DNA from: Komagataella phaffii GS115
Taxonomy: Eukaryota; Ascomycota; Pichiomycetes; Pichiales; Pichiaceae
Direction of reading: 5' to 3'
Assembly (NCBI RefSeq): GCF_000027005.1
Contig: NC_012963.1
Span: 682,001 to 746,000 of the forward strand
DNA length: 64,000 nucleotides
Below, piece by piece: positions 29,487 to 40,603 of the stretch (position 1 is its first letter; the number at the start of each line of letters is the position of its first letter). The notes beneath the pieces were generated by a model. The model saw nothing but the letters and a program-made list of their open reading frames with translations, was not told where the DNA came from and did not search any database. The position numbers and the translations under genes are program-made.

Positions 29487-29682
29487 CTACTCCCTTTGCT
29501 AAGATTTCCCTCTCAGTTTACGGTACGGGCCCCCAGGAAGGCAGTACGTACTGTACCCTCTTCTGCTTAGCGATTCCTCCTAGATATTTCCATCGCAATT
29601 TTCCAGTTTCGCGCCTTTTTATTTCGTACACCTGTATCAGACTCCTTTCACTGTCCCCAGTTGACATCAAAGTGGCGACAAC

Positions 29683-30639
29683 ATGAGTGAAAAAGAATAT
29701 ACCAAGGACCAAGAGGAACTAGTCGTCAAGCTTCTTCGTATAGATCGTACAGATTACTATAAAATATTGTTCGTGGAAAAAAATGCCACGGATGTTGAGA
29801 TCAAAAAATCGTATAGAAAACTTGCCATCAAACTTCACCCCGATAAGAATAAACATCCAAACTCTGCCGAAGCTTTCAAGAAGATTGCAAAAGCTTTTGA
29901 AGTACTGAGTGACGAGGGTAAGAGAAGGATATATGACCAGACCGGTCAAGATCCCGACTCAAGAGGAGGTGGTGGTGGAGGTGCGGCTCCCACAGCCAAT
30001 GGATTTCCCGCCGGTTTTGGTTCCGGCCAATTTAGAGGAGCCCAAATGCCTCAAGGTTTCGAAGATGACATATTCAGGATGTTCTTTGGAAATGGGATGG
30101 GTAGAGCTGGTGGGCCGCAACCTAGAGTTTTCACGTTTGGTGGAAACGGGTTTTTCCCCTTTGAAGAAGTTCCAAGAAGGCGACCAAGAGCTCAACAACA
30201 GCAGCAACAGCAAAGACAACAACAGCCGTTCTTTGAACAAATCAAACAGTTACTCCCCATTCTGCTGGTGTTTGTGCTCCCCATGCTATCCAATCTGCTC
30301 ACCCAACGTGATTCCACCTCGTATCCAAATTTCAAAATGCAAAGGAAAGACCCATATACAGTACAAAGAGCTACTCCAAACTTCCACATCCCTTTTTATA
30401 TCACCAAAGACTCTTATAAATCTTTAAAGGAGGGTCACAAACTCAGCAAGTTTGACAAGTTTGTGGAAAACTACCATATCAGCTCTCTTAGAGACTCTTG
30501 TGAGCGGGAGCAGAATCACAAGAACAGACTTATTGATGAGAGCAGAGGCTTTTTCTTCACAAATTACGAACAATTGGAACAAGCTGAAAAATTTCCTTTG
30601 CCTCACTGTGATCGACTCCACGAAATGGGATTACTATAA
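29683..30639 (+). CDS. HLJ1: HLJ1: ER membrane J-domain co-chaperone
   Basis: A 318-residue protein. The J domain (about 24-92) has the HPD motif in [11 protein letters not shown] Gly/Phe-rich region (about 97-165) and a Gln/Arg stretch (about 168-182) follow. One membrane segment (about 189-206; [17 protein letters not shown]) comes next, then about 110 residues. The N-terminal 180 residues match Hlj1 of S. cerevisiae ([18 protein letters not shown]), which aids Cdc48-linked ERAD together with cytosolic Hsp70. S. cerevisiae Hlj1 (224 residues) ends just after its membrane segment. The extra tail here matches the DUF1977-type tail of DNAJB12/DNAJB14. Confidence 0.85.
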   Translation: MSEKEYTKDQEELVVKLLRIDRTDYYKILFVEKNATDVEIKKSYRKLAIKLHPDKNKHPNSAEAFKKIAKAFEVLSDEGKRRIYDQTGQDPDSRGGGGGGAAPTANGFPAGFGSGQFRGAQMPQGFEDDIFRMFFGNGMGRAGGPQPRVFTFGGNGFFPFEEVPRRRPRAQQQQQQQRQQQPFFEQIKQLLPILLVFVLPMLSNLLTQRDSTSYPNFKMQRKDPYTVQRATPNFHIPFYITKDSYKSLKEGHKLSKFDKFVENYHISSLRDSCEREQNHKNRLIDESRGFFFTNYEQLEQAEKFPLPHCDRLHEMGLL

Positions 30640-30712
30640 TTTACAATGAATACATGACTGGGGGCACGGTACCTATTTATATAATATAACTGCATCTGTT
30701 TTCTTTTTTTTC

Positions 30713-33700
30713 TTATGCAACTGTAGAACTGACAACTACTTCATCGGCACTGGTATTCAATTCATCATCGCTTCCCATCAGCATCATGGCCACTTCTCGC
30801 TTATCTTTCTTATCATCAAAGGCAGGATTGTTGCCAGACTTTCCTTCCATCACAACCTGTTGCACATGCTCCTTCTGTTTCGCACGGTTTCTCATTTTTT
30901 CTTCAATGGTTCCCCGAACTAATAATCTATAAACTGTAACTTGTCGTGTCTGACCAAGTCTATGTGCTCTATCCATAGCTTGAGAATCAATTGTAGGATT
31001 CCAATCAGAATCATAAAAGATGACTGTGTCGGCTGCTGTCAAGTTGATTCCTAACCCACCAGCTCTGGTAGATAAAAGGAATACAAACAATTCTGGCTTA
31101 GTTTGCCAATCATGGACCAAATCTCTTCTGTCACTCAGCTTAGATGAACCATCAAGACGAATATATTTGTATTGACGATAGGTCAAAAACTCTTCCATAA
31201 GGTCCATCATTTTTGTCATTTGGAAATAAACCAATACTTTATGGCCCTCCTTTTTCAGTCTGACTAGCATCTTATCCAATTTAGCTAATTTACCACTTTC
31301 GATGACAAATCTTTCCATTGATGGGAGTCTAATAGAAGAATAGCCAATCAAATTGTTAACTGGTTTTGGATACAAATTGCTTGGTGGATAGTTCTTAGGT
31401 TCAACTTTCTTTACGAGCAGATCATATTCTTCGTTCAACGACAATGGGAATAAACTTTTCATAAACTTGGCGTTGAATAGGCTGTCAGTTCGCTTGAAAT
31501 TGAAGGATTGTCTAGAGCAGCTAACTTCTATAGGCGGGGCAGATGCAAGCGGAAACGCAGCTGGGTCTAACGTATTGATATACATATCTTGGTGAACAGC
31601 TCTTTGAATGCTGTAAAGAGGTCTTAATTCTTGTTCAGCTTCAAACCTATCAGACTCATCCAACAAATTTTGCCACAATGTTTGCTTGGCCTTCCTTACT
31701 ACTTGATCTGGCGTCAGTTCTAGTAATGATAGCCATCCGTGGTCCTTGAATTCATCTCTATGCAAATGCTTCGCATTCCAAATATTAAGCTTGCCATTGT
31801 AGAGTAAATGCTGTTTCAAGAACTGGGCATTATCTTCAAAATTTGGGGACAAAATCTCGTCATACAACAAAGTTGGAAGTCTATAGTTTATCACATTTGC
31901 AGATGAGTAGAAAACATCCAAAACAGGCAGTAAATTCTCCCTACTGAAAGAAGCGGTGTCGGAAAACGTTCCAAAATGAAATGCAGACTTCGTATCAGCT
32001 CTTTCAAACAGGTCAGGGTGGTTGCAAACTTTCCTAAATTGCATAACTAAGTTCATTAAAGAATCTGATTCTGTGCTATTGTTATTAGCAAAGAACTTGT
32101 TATCCATCAAATCAATCAACGAGATCTGAGACTTAAGTGTGCGGTACAACTTCTTTTGCCTGTTTGTTAATTTGCAATAAACATCAATTTCAATTTTATC
32201 ACCTAATTCACTTTGAACATTCTTTTTTATACGACGCAACATGAAAGGTTTCAAAATCATATGTAGTCTCTTCAGCTGCTGCTCGTTTAGCTGAGTATTC
32301 GATTGAGCATGCGACTCGATGTCTTTGGAGAACCATTCACTGAACTCATCGTGGGAGTCAAACAGTGAAGGCATGATGAAATGCAAAAGAGCCCACAACT
32401 CTTGCATAGAATTTTGAATAGGGGTACCCGTCAACAGCAATCTGTTACGGCATTGAAAACTTAATAAAACTTTCCATCTTGAAGATTGAGATGATTTGAT
32501 GGCCTGTGCTTCATCCAAGATCATGTACTGCCATTTCACTTTCTGAAAATATTGAGCATCCTGAACCACTAATTGATACGAAGTCACCAATACATGAAAA
32601 GGAGAGTTCTTGTTGTATATAATATTCTTCCTATCCCAAAACTTTCTCAAAACTTTCCTATCTTTGGCACTACCCCAGTATGGTAATACTTTGAAGTCTG
32701 GAAGGAACTTGGATATTTCTTGTTGCCAGTTGTGTAACGTAGATGAGGGTGTGACCACTAAAAACGGACCCCAAATATTATGAGTCTCTGCAAGATAGGC
32801 AAGAACGGATATACTTTGAACAGTCTTTCCTAAACCCATCTCATCCGCCAAAATACCGTTGATACCTTGGTCATACAAATTGGCCAACCAGTTCAAACCT
32901 TTCACTTGATATTCTTTTAGGGTACAATTTAAGAGCTTTGGTTGTGTGATAGTTATTTCCCCCAGAGAAGTTGGATTTTGGAAATTCATTTCTTCATCAG
33001 GATCAACGTTATTGAATGCTTGAGCCTTTCTCTGAGTTTCCTGCAAGGCAGATTGTGCATTGGCAGCAGCAGTCTGTTCCAAGTTTTCATCATTCAATTG
33101 GTCAAAGTCAATGTTGTTAAAGTCTGCCTTTGCATGTGAGAGATCAATGCCTTCCAAATGTGATCTATCCGTACCGTTGGAGGGCGTTAATGCTTTGTCA
33201 CCCATATTTCCTTCAAGCTCATCTGTTTTGATTTTGTTACCAATGAAATGGGAATATAATTCTGTCTGTGTAAGAAGAAAGTTAAGCTTCCTTGATTGTC
33301 GCTTCGCTTCTCTGTCCTCTTCCTCTTTTCTAGCCGAATCCAGAGCTTCTTTCTCTGCTTTCTTTCTAAGTTCACGCTCTTCACGTTCATTCTTTTTCCA
33401 AAAGTTAAGCATTTCACGCATCGATCTTCTAGCTTTCGTTTGCAAATCCTTTTGAGACTTGTTGGTACGAATTTGCCATCTTCTAGCCTCCCTTGCAGCC
33501 AGCAAAGCCGTCTTTTTCAGATTAATTGCTTTAGTCTGAGTATAAGTTTGAAACAAACGGTAGTTTCTAGGTCCATCTTTTCTGGAAAGGTCTCTCCAAA
33601 TAGACATGTATGTGTTGTCATATTGTTTGTCAATAGATTTCTGTTCTTTCACTGAAACATTAGAGCGCTTTGGTGAGTCTTCCTCTTCGAAAGCAGCAGG

Positions 33701-34423
33701 GTCTTCTTGCAGTTCTCGGGCTTTTGAAGAGGCCATAATTGCAGCCTTACGTCTTCTTTTGGGTCTTCCCTCCTCGGCATTTGTGGAAGCAGCAGTTCTT
33801 CGCTTTCTTGGGGGATGAGAGTTTTCGTCAGGTATTTCATCTTCATCCCAGCCTTGATTTGTTAACTCTTCGTCTCCATTATGAGATTTGCCATTTTTTG
33901 AGTTATCCTGTTTCTGTGCACCTTTTCCTTTCGGCTTGTCCTCACTATCCGCTGATGCAGAGATATTCTTACGCCTCCTTGATTTGGGTTTGGCAGGAGC
34001 TTCAGTATCAGCCTTCGAATGTGCAGCTCCTCTCTTTGATTTGGCATTCGTTATTTCCGTAGTAGTTCCGTCATCGATGGGTTCTATTTCTTCATCAACT
34101 TGGTCGTGGTTTGCGCCGGTTGCCCTTTTTATAAGCTTTTCGGCGATATTAGGATCAAATTCTAACAAGTTATCCTTAATCTTGGAAATCAATGTGGCCT
34201 CTGACTTGAGATCTTGTTCTCTGACCAGTGCCAACTCATTGTAAAGATATTTGAGCATGTTTGAATCCTGTGTTGCCAGTCCGTCTAAGGCCACAAGGCT
34301 TGCCACCCTATTCTCAAAGGCTTCCAAATACGAGGGTGGAGGAGTATCACTGGACTCATTAAGAAGCATGGATATAGAGCTCTTATTACGGTGGGGGACT
34401 TCTGTTGAGTCATTTGATGCCAT
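30713..34423 (-). CDS. INO80: INO80: ATPase of the INO80 chromatin remodeler
   Basis: A 1236-residue Snf2-family ATPase. A basic, acidic-patched N-terminus is followed by the DBINO/HSA-type helical region (about 265-400; [20 protein letters not shown]). The Snf2 helicase core begins [19 protein letters not shown], with Walker A DEMGLGKT (527-534) and DEAQ box (637-640). The characteristic INO80 insertion separates the two lobes (about 815-1000). The C-terminal helicase lobe has [16 protein letters not shown] and [21 protein letters not shown]. It slides and evicts H2A.Z nucleosomes at promoters and at breaks. It is shorter than the S. cerevisiae protein (1489) mainly at the N-terminus. It is divergent from RRS1 (298 bp). 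Confidence 0.96.
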   Translation of the reverse strand: MASNDSTEVPHRNKSSISMLLNESSDTPPPSYLEAFENRVASLVALDGLATQDSNMLKYLYNELALVREQDLKSEATLISKIKDNLLEFDPNIAEKLIKRATGANHDQVDEEIEPIDDGTTTEITNAKSKRGAAHSKADTEAPAKPKSRRRKNISASADSEDKPKGKGAQKQDNSKNGKSHNGDEELTNQGWDEDEIPDENSHPPRKRRTAASTNAEEGRPKRRRKAAIMASSKARELQEDPAAFEEEDSPKRSNVSVKEQKSIDKQYDNTYMSIWRDLSRKDGPRNYRLFQTYTQTKAINLKKTALLAAREARRWQIRTNKSQKDLQTKARRSMREMLNFWKKNEREERELRKKAEKEALDSARKEEEDREAKRQSRKLNFLLTQTELYSHFIGNKIKTDELEGNMGDKALTPSNGTDRSHLEGIDLSHAKADFNNIDFDQLNDENLEQTAAANAQSALQETQRKAQAFNNVDPDEEMNFQNPTSLGEITITQPKLLNCTLKEYQVKGLNWLANLYDQGINGILADEMGLGKTVQSISVLAYLAETHNIWGPFLVVTPSSTLHNWQQEISKFLPDFKVLPYWGSAKDRKVLRKFWDRKNIIYNKNSPFHVLVTSYQLVVQDAQYFQKVKWQYMILDEAQAIKSSQSSRWKVLLSFQCRNRLLLTGTPIQNSMQELWALLHFIMPSLFDSHDEFSEWFSKDIESHAQSNTQLNEQQLKRLHMILKPFMLRRIKKNVQSELGDKIEIDVYCKLTNRQKKLYRTLKSQISLIDLMDNKFFANNNSTESDSLMNLVMQFRKVCNHPDLFERADTKSAFHFGTFSDTASFSRENLLPVLDVFYSSANVINYRLPTLLYDEILSPNFEDNAQFLKQHLLYNGKLNIWNAKHLHRDEFKDHGWLSLLELTPDQVVRKAKQTLWQNLLDESDRFEAEQELRPLYSIQRAVHQDMYINTLDPAAFPLASAPPIEVSCSRQSFNFKRTDSLFNAKFMKSLFPLSLNEEYDLLVKKVEPKNYPPSNLYPKPVNNLIGYSSIRLPSMERFVIESGKLAKLDKMLVRLKKEGHKVLVYFQMTKMMDLMEEFLTYRQYKYIRLDGSSKLSDRRDLVHDWQTKPELFVFLLSTRAGGLGINLTAADTVIFYDSDWNPTIDSQAMDRAHRLGQTRQVTVYRLLVRGTIEEKMRNRAKQKEHVQQVVMEGKSGNNPAFDDKKDKREVAMMLMGSDDELNTSADEVVVSSTVA

Positions 34424-34721
34424 GGTCCAAATGCCGGATTGTTGAGGTTTTACTCAAACTACAACTCTTCGTGTGGATAAACCAATCAATCAAAAGAGCA
34501 CAGCAATTCTCAGGAAAAACTCTCGTGGTCAATGAGAGCTCATTTGGAGTGGAAACTGTTCGGATTACGCGTTAAAAGGTGTAAGGGTGTGATTTGACTT
34601 GAGAGGGACGGAGAGAAAATGAGTAGGAGCTTCGCGCCCAAGGCGGCCTGCTAGTAAAATACTAACCACAAGAAAAAAAAATTCAAAAAATTTTTATAGC
34701 ATCACTCGCCTTAGATTAACA

Positions 34722-35321
34722 ATGAGTGGAAAGAGTGCGACTGTGGATAAGCCTATTCCGGTTGCTTACGATTTGGGAAACCTTGCAGTCTTTGATTCCA
34801 ATCCTTTGGAGTCCAACAAATTGTCAGATGCTTCGCAAGTGAATGAGTACCTGGAACAGGTTACGAGAGATAACACACAGCTTTTAATTAACCAAATTTT
34901 ATCACAACCAGTCCGAAATACTACGGATTCTGTATCTGAAGGACAGGAGGCTTCTATAGCGCTAATTACGTTGCCTGATCCATCAACACCCTTGCCAAGA
35001 GAAAAGTCAGTACCAAAACCTAGAGAAATGACCAGATGGGAGAAGTTTGCTGCTAAGAAGGGAATTCAAGCCAAGGGCAAGACTGGAAAGATGATTTACG
35101 ATGAAGAAAGTGGTGAATGGGTTCCAAAATGGGGATACAAGGGTAATAATAAGCAACTGGACAACCAATGGTTGGTAGAGATGAACGAGAAAACTGAAGA
35201 GAAGGATAAGGATACTCTGATAGACCCAAGAACTCTGGCAAGAGCAGAAAGAAAGAAGCTTGTGAAGAAGTATGAATTGCAACAGAAGAAGAACCTCAAA
35301 GCTCAAGGAAAGGGCAAATAG
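34722..35321 (+). CDS. RRS1: RRS1: ribosome biogenesis regulator
   Basis: A 199-residue protein with the Rrs1 signature PREMTRWEKFAAKKGIQAKGKTGKMIYDE split by its own Lys-rich turn, followed by EWVPKWGYKG. The C-terminus is basic and helical (ERKKLVKKYELQQKKNLKAQ). The S. cerevisiae protein has 203 residues. With Rpf2 it loads 5S RNP (uL18, uL5, 5S rRNA) on the pre-60S particle. Confidence 0.94.
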   Translation: MSGKSATVDKPIPVAYDLGNLAVFDSNPLESNKLSDASQVNEYLEQVTRDNTQLLINQILSQPVRNTTDSVSEGQEASIALITLPDPSTPLPREKSVPKPREMTRWEKFAAKKGIQAKGKTGKMIYDEESGEWVPKWGYKGNNKQLDNQWLVEMNEKTEEKDKDTLIDPRTLARAERKKLVKKYELQQKKNLKAQGKGK

Positions 35322-35462
35322 GAAGATACATAGGGACTAATGTTACTAAACTATAGGAAAAATAGACTATCTGAAATTTTTGAAGAAAATCTTGCTTAAT
35401 GTAATACTATCCTAGTGTGCCTGACGCGAACAACGGTACTATCTACCAACTAAGTACAATCC

Positions 35463-36425
35463 ATGCTTCAGTATAAAGTTGTCATTGACTCTATGATACA
35501 ATGCTGCGACTTAGACAGTGTAAGCGTCAATGATATTGCTAGTAGAACTCAGGAACTCTTTGGTCACAGGTTTGGAAAGCAGGAAAGAAAGAAGCTCGAG
35601 TCGTTAATTGAATCAAGGTTCCTTTATTTCCTCCAAAGAGACCATCTCAGAACCCCAGGAGATGCGCAAATAGAAAAGGAGAATCTGTCACTTGCGCTTA
35701 AGATCAATTTTCAGCCAATAACGGATGACCCTGAGTTTCAGCCAACTAGAATAAGTAAGAAGAAGAAACCTGTTGGTTTGAGGTTGATTGGAAAGTTGGC
35801 ACGGTTTTGCAACACAGAGTTTCTATCTGCAGAGGCTGCTATAGAAAGAATACAAAACTATGCAAAATTTCATGAAATTCTTGACTATCAGAAAAACGAA
35901 ATTCATTGTGACGAACCGTTAAAGAAGTTATTGGAGTCCGATATTGTGCCGGTAGATAAGATAGGTGAGATAATATTCAAATATACTCGACCCTTGAGTA
36001 AAAATGAAATCCTAGATGTTCAAACACAGAGATCTACAGATCAATTGATTCCTCGTTACAAACAGATACCTCCTTTGCTAGTTGATGTTCTTGGGAAGGG
36101 ACCTCTGCTGCTATTAGATATTCATCAAAGAATAAGAAGCTATGTCGTGAAAAAAGGGCTACTAGATGGCAATTATGTTTTGCCTGACGGACTGCTATCA
36201 CAGGTTGTTGGACAGAGCAAAATAAGTTACCCATCCTTCAGAAGAAATGTCGTGAGATGGATCGATGAAAATGGACGATTAGCCACACCAAATGAGGAAA
36301 ATACAACCACAGAACATATCTCTTCCACCAACGAGTCAGATAGCAGTAATTCTGACGGCGAAAGCTCCAACACTGGCGATTCCTCCGGGAGCTCTACATC
36401 CGATTCTGAACTGGATTCAGAATAA
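35463..36425 (+). CDS. SWIB-domain protein with DEK-C-type N-terminus (UAF30/TRI1-like)
   Basis: A 320-residue protein. Residues 1-55 resemble the DEK C-terminal helix-turn domain (DSMIQCCDLDSVSVNDIASRTQ). Residues 100-180 form a SWIB fold (PVGLRLIGKLARFCNTEFLS, then NEIHCDEPLKKLLES and IIFKYTRPL). Residues 190-275 may be a second, diverged SWIB or winged-helix domain (IPPLLVDVLGKGPLLLLDIHQ). An acidic Ser-rich tail ends the protein. S. cerevisiae Uaf30 (rDNA upstream activation factor) and Tri1 share the first two domains. Which of these it represents cannot be settled from the sequence alone. Confidence 0.72.
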   Translation: MLQYKVVIDSMIQCCDLDSVSVNDIASRTQELFGHRFGKQERKKLESLIESRFLYFLQRDHLRTPGDAQIEKENLSLALKINFQPITDDPEFQPTRISKKKKPVGLRLIGKLARFCNTEFLSAEAAIERIQNYAKFHEILDYQKNEIHCDEPLKKLLESDIVPVDKIGEIIFKYTRPLSKNEILDVQTQRSTDQLIPRYKQIPPLLVDVLGKGPLLLLDIHQRIRSYVVKKGLLDGNYVLPDGLLSQVVGQSKISYPSFRRNVVRWIDENGRLATPNEENTTTEHISSTNESDSSNSDGESSNTGDSSGSSTSDSELDSE

Positions 36426-36596
36426 TGAGACTGTACTCCTATCGCAATTTAGAGCATAAACATACTCTAATACTTCGGTTTATTGACATTACAACGTCAG
36501 ACATATTCATACATAGTCATACATATTCCTGAGATTGATAATATATGGAATGGGTCCAATAATACATGTATCCCATCTCCGTTGTCTTAGATCAAC

Positions 36597-39500
36597 ATGT
36601 ACATTCTGCATTCCTCCCTACATCATTATCGCGTTTTAAAGATGTATAACCGTTACTCCCCATTTACACATCTAAGCCAAATGTCTGTCGATATCAGTTC
36701 CCTTTCCATTTCGGGGACTGGATTTGATGAGATAGCAATGGATCAGTATCATCAGATTCTGAAAGTTGCTATAGCTTCGTACAGGGTCGAGCCTCGGTTT
36801 AGAAAAAGAGTATTACCAAGACATGTATCTAACGATGAGAATAGTGATTCCCATTTCAAGAAGCCCAAGGTCATCAAAGTCTCCTCTAGGACTATATCAG
36901 ATCTTCGAAAATATCTGAACCCGTTGAAAAAGGGCAAACCAGTTAAACTTATCTCCACATCTTTATCAACCCAGGTTTTCAACGCGCTTTTGACTTATCT
37001 AACTAAGCTGGACAAATCCAAACAATTGGAGACTATAGAGAAACCAGAGAACTTCTTGAGGCAGTTTATGTTAATTGCTACTAGAGAGCTGAAAACTTTG
37101 AAGGGTCAAATGTTTATGGATTCCTTGGATACCCAAACTACAATATTCTTATCAATAATGCAAGAAGTAGTGAAGAACGATAAAGAAGGTGATTCTATTA
37201 TGAAAAAACTTCAAGAGGCTAGATTTACTTTATCTTCCTCTTCAAACAACGTTAATGATTTTGAGTATATTATGCCATCGTTCAAGCTCTCCGAGATGAG
37301 CTTAGCGCAGCACGTTGGTGCTATATTCCAAATCGATGATAAGGAATTGCAAAATGATATTCTTTCTTTGAAAAACAATATTACCCCGGACAAGATAATT
37401 CACGATCAAAAGACTTATTTGGTCAACTGTCTGAAACAACAACATCTCGTCTATCAGAAACGGGATTTCTTAGACTCCAGTTCTTTTACTAATTGGCTCA
37501 AGGTGGAATCGTTAAACACAGAAAATTATATTAGCCAGATTGATTCCAAACCAGTCAATCTGTGTGAACCTTCGGCTTTTTTCAACCTTGTTCCCAGATC
37601 AAGTGCTCTGTATTACCAAACTCTCCTAGAAAAGTGTATGCGATACGACTCACGGATGAATGCAAGTTCAAACACACCATTATTGTCTACCTCATCCAGA
37701 GAATTGATCGAAGAATGCGTTAAAATCTGGAGGATTGATGCATTTACAGCAATGATCTATTTTTTCAAAACATCATGCTCTACTGTTTTGAGTACCAGTG
37801 ATGGCTCCATAAACTCCGATCTATTTTTTCTGGTATTGAATCTTATGAAAAAGTATTTGACAGACCTAAAACTCTCCATCGATAAATCAACATGGCCAAG
37901 TAAAACTCGATTAGAATGGATAGATTGTTTAGAAATATGCTATTTAAAGACCATGAAGGGGATTCAGACCTGCATCTCACAGGTGCTGACTTCAAAACCA
38001 CCGTTTTCTCAATATCTCAATGTCTTAGCGGAGATTGAACAGGATTCTCTCTTCAGAAATATTGTTGCCAAACATGTCCCAGATAAACTTGAGAAGCAGC
38101 TAATTCATAAACTTAATGATACTATTCTTTTGAGATACAAGGATCTGCTTACAGAAATCCCAACAGATAACACCATCGATTTGATTCATATTGCTGATCT
38201 ATCAAGAAAGATTGTTGAAGATACAAAGATGTTGCAAAAAAGATATAAACACCCTCTTCTCGGAAAAATACCTATTGCACCAACCTATGCCAAACGTATA
38301 ATTACTGATTTTGCAGTTGATGCTAAATACATGCTGAAAAGTATTAAACAAAATTCGGCAGACATTTCGTTTGCTGACGCTTTAGATATTTATAAGACTC
38401 TTAGCGAGATCCGAGACATATTCACCCAAGTTACTGATACGCCATTCAAATTTGATCTAGAGAAAGGTTTTTACAAGTATCTCAAAAATTGGGCCATCAA
38501 TGCTTCAGAGCAAATCGTTGCAGTGACAAACACTGCTGTTGCTCAGGATGACTTGGGATGTGCATCTCCTGAAAATGACATATTATACAGTACGTCTGTG
38601 AAGGATATATTCATGATGATAAACCAAAATGTTAGTTTTTTGAAAGATCTGAATTGGAAGAATGAATATCATCTGGCTAAAGTTTCTACTCTGTTATTCC
38701 AGTACATCTCAATGGCTCTTATCACATACTGTGACAAAATGTACGACACCATTGTTGCTGATTTGGATGAAGAGGATCAGAAAAATGTAGCTACAACTTT
38801 ACCTGGTGAAACTAACTCTTATGACTCTCTGTTATCAGGTACCTCTGCTTGGATTGCTGACATGAAAGCAGCAGTTACAAGATCACAAAAATTAACTCCT
38901 CCAGAACCGTATGCCTTTAAGAATCGGACATGTGTTGCTCTCAATAATATAGTGCAATGTTTGCAAAATCTAGATGAACTTGAAGACATATTGGACCCGG
39001 AATATGTCTCTAATGTTATGAATAGAGAGAACCCTTCAATTTTCAAAGAATACACTAATCATTTTTTCACTATCAAGGTTGTGCAAGCTGAAGGAATTAA
39101 GAGTCCTGTTGGGAAGGATGCCCCAGATGCAAATGTGTGGCTCAGCAATAATAATACTAAAAAAGTGTTTGCCCGTACCAGAACAATTCCTAGCAGTGAT
39201 AGACCAGAATGGGATGAAGAGTTTGAGGTAGTGCTATTTCCTGGAGCCTCTGTCAGTATTCTAGCAACGTTATGGGATAAATCATTCAAGAGATTTAGTT
39301 CTGATGCTGTTATAGGCAGGACATTGTTTCATCTTAGCCCCAAAGAGTTTAATAACAATGGAATTCCAAGAGATCTTATTTTGAATCTTGATACTGAAGG
39401 AACTTTAGTTCTTCAGGTATCCTTGGAAAGTGAGAGGGAAGATGCTTTATTTTGCATGGGAAAGACTAGGAGGTCACTAATACACGCTAGAGACAGGGTC

Positions 39501-40394
39501 ATTAAGCTAATGGTAGGAAAGTTTTCTCCGTTCATTCAGTTTGCATTTTCAAGAGATGTATTAAAGAATGCTTGTGGATCGAATGGACTATTGCTGATAT
39601 CAGAAGAGCAACGAATCGATGTTATCTTGCCTCTTTTTGACTATTTGAACTCTAATTTGGACATTCTGGCTCGTATCTTACCCGAATCTTTGTTGCAGAA
39701 AGTTATTCTTCAAATGTGGAATGTTGTGTTGGCATCTGCTGAACATCTGATACTTCCATTATTATCAACAGTGAAAATGGCTAAAAATTCAAACAAATTG
39801 TGGTCTAACATTAACTTCAACTCTGGAATGAACATAGCAGGATTCGGGCGTCCTCTAACTCCCCTCGAAGTGAAGACGGTTTTTGAATGGTTACATGTCC
39901 TTTGTTATGAACAGTTCTACAACGAGGGAGAGGGTGCATCACTAGAGAAATTACAGAACTATCAATACAAACTGTTACTCAAGGTATCTGAACATTATGA
40001 GAAACCTGTTGGTGAGATTCTTTCCAAAGTAAGAGAATGCGAACCAATGACTATTGAGCACATCCGAGAGAGAAATTATTTTTATATAACCGTTGACTCT
40101 AAGGAAAAGAAACTTACTAGAGCTGCGACGATAGCTCGACAAAAGACCATAGGAGCACAAGGGTCTAAAAAGCAAATGCATAAGGCAGCCGAGGATGTAA
40201 AGATTGCCCAAGAAACTGATTCCAATGCTAACGCTGCTGCTTTCGAAGATATGCTTTTGAGAATACTTCTCACCAAGGGAGAGATGGGATTTGTTGCTGA
40301 GCGTTTGGAGCAGCGTGAAAAATTTACTCAGAGCGTTTCTGCTGAATCTTTTGCCAGAGCTGCGGCTGCTGGTGCATTCAATGGTATCAGATAG
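36597..40394 (+). CDS. UNC13/Munc13-like protein with MUN and C2 domains
   Basis: A 1265-codon helical protein. It has Munc13-homology regions around a C2 domain (about 815-925; FFTIKVVQAEGIKSPVGKDA, then DRPEWDEEFEVVLF). The C2 carries Asp in the first calcium loop (GKDAPDANVW) and DRPEWDE in the second, so calcium binding is possible. The organisation matches S. pombe Ync13 and Git1, fungal UNC13 relatives involved in cytokinetic vesicle delivery and signalling. S. cerevisiae has no clear orthologue. Three ATGs are possible starts (36597, 36642, 36681); MSVDISSL at 36681 is the best looking because the region before it lacks conservation character. Confidence 0.75.
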   Translation: MYILHSSLHHYRVLKMYNRYSPFTHLSQMSVDISSLSISGTGFDEIAMDQYHQILKVAIASYRVEPRFRKRVLPRHVSNDENSDSHFKKPKVIKVSSRTISDLRKYLNPLKKGKPVKLISTSLSTQVFNALLTYLTKLDKSKQLETIEKPENFLRQFMLIATRELKTLKGQMFMDSLDTQTTIFLSIMQEVVKNDKEGDSIMKKLQEARFTLSSSSNNVNDFEYIMPSFKLSEMSLAQHVGAIFQIDDKELQNDILSLKNNITPDKIIHDQKTYLVNCLKQQHLVYQKRDFLDSSSFTNWLKVESLNTENYISQIDSKPVNLCEPSAFFNLVPRSSALYYQTLLEKCMRYDSRMNASSNTPLLSTSSRELIEECVKIWRIDAFTAMIYFFKTSCSTVLSTSDGSINSDLFFLVLNLMKKYLTDLKLSIDKSTWPSKTRLEWIDCLEICYLKTMKGIQTCISQVLTSKPPFSQYLNVLAEIEQDSLFRNIVAKHVPDKLEKQLIHKLNDTILLRYKDLLTEIPTDNTIDLIHIADLSRKIVEDTKMLQKRYKHPLLGKIPIAPTYAKRIITDFAVDAKYMLKSIKQNSADISFADALDIYKTLSEIRDIFTQVTDTPFKFDLEKGFYKYLKNWAINASEQIVAVTNTAVAQDDLGCASPENDILYSTSVKDIFMMINQNVSFLKDLNWKNEYHLAKVSTLLFQYISMALITYCDKMYDTIVADLDEEDQKNVATTLPGETNSYDSLLSGTSAWIADMKAAVTRSQKLTPPEPYAFKNRTCVALNNIVQCLQNLDELEDILDPEYVSNVMNRENPSIFKEYTNHFFTIKVVQAEGIKSPVGKDAPDANVWLSNNNTKKVFARTRTIPSSDRPEWDEEFEVVLFPGASVSILATLWDKSFKRFSSDAVIGRTLFHLSPKEFNNNGIPRDLILNLDTEGTLVLQVSLESEREDALFCMGKTRRSLIHARDRVIKLMVGKFSPFIQFAFSRDVLKNACGSNGLLLISEEQRIDVILPLFDYLNSNLDILARILPESLLQKVILQMWNVVLASAEHLILPLLSTVKMAKNSNKLWSNINFNSGMNIAGFGRPLTPLEVKTVFEWLHVLCYEQFYNEGEGASLEKLQNYQYKLLLKVSEHYEKPVGEILSKVRECEPMTIEHIRERNYFYITVDSKEKKLTRAATIARQKTIGAQGSKKQMHKAAEDVKIAQETDSNANAAAFEDMLLRILLTKGEMGFVAERLEQREKFTQSVSAESFARAAAAGAFNGIR

Positions 40395-40603
40395 TAATAC
40401 CAATTCCATAATAATAGTGATAATGATAATAATAAAACTACTAATATAATTAAGACATCTTTTAACCCCTCCCCTCGTTGTTCGTTCAAAGTTTCCCCAT
40501 AGTCTTTCTCCTTTAGGCGCGCAAGCAGATTTCCGATATCTTTCAGCATTCTAAGGATATCATCTACCTATCCCACACCTCTACTTGAAAGCATCAATCA
40601 AAG

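Larger units (their letters stand above)
28555..29682. other. Long intergenic region upstream of HLJ1
   Basis: About 1.13 kb between divergent genes, much longer than the usual spacing here. It holds no convincing ORF; frames at 28529-28714 and 29351-29686 lack coding character. Its visible structure is a 13-bp tandem repeat AACGTCAATCCAG (29408-29420 and 29421-29433) and a strong hairpin (29457-29486). Confidence 0.5.

Noticed and set aside
29351..29686. 111-codon frame upstream of HLJ1
   Set aside because: It overlaps the hairpin and repeat region and the HLJ1 start. The composition is not protein-like and no family is recognisable.
33060..34445. Several plus-strand frames over INO80
   Set aside because: They are mirror frames of the Lys/Glu-rich INO80 N-terminus; their Phe/Ser/Leu bias is the expected artefact.
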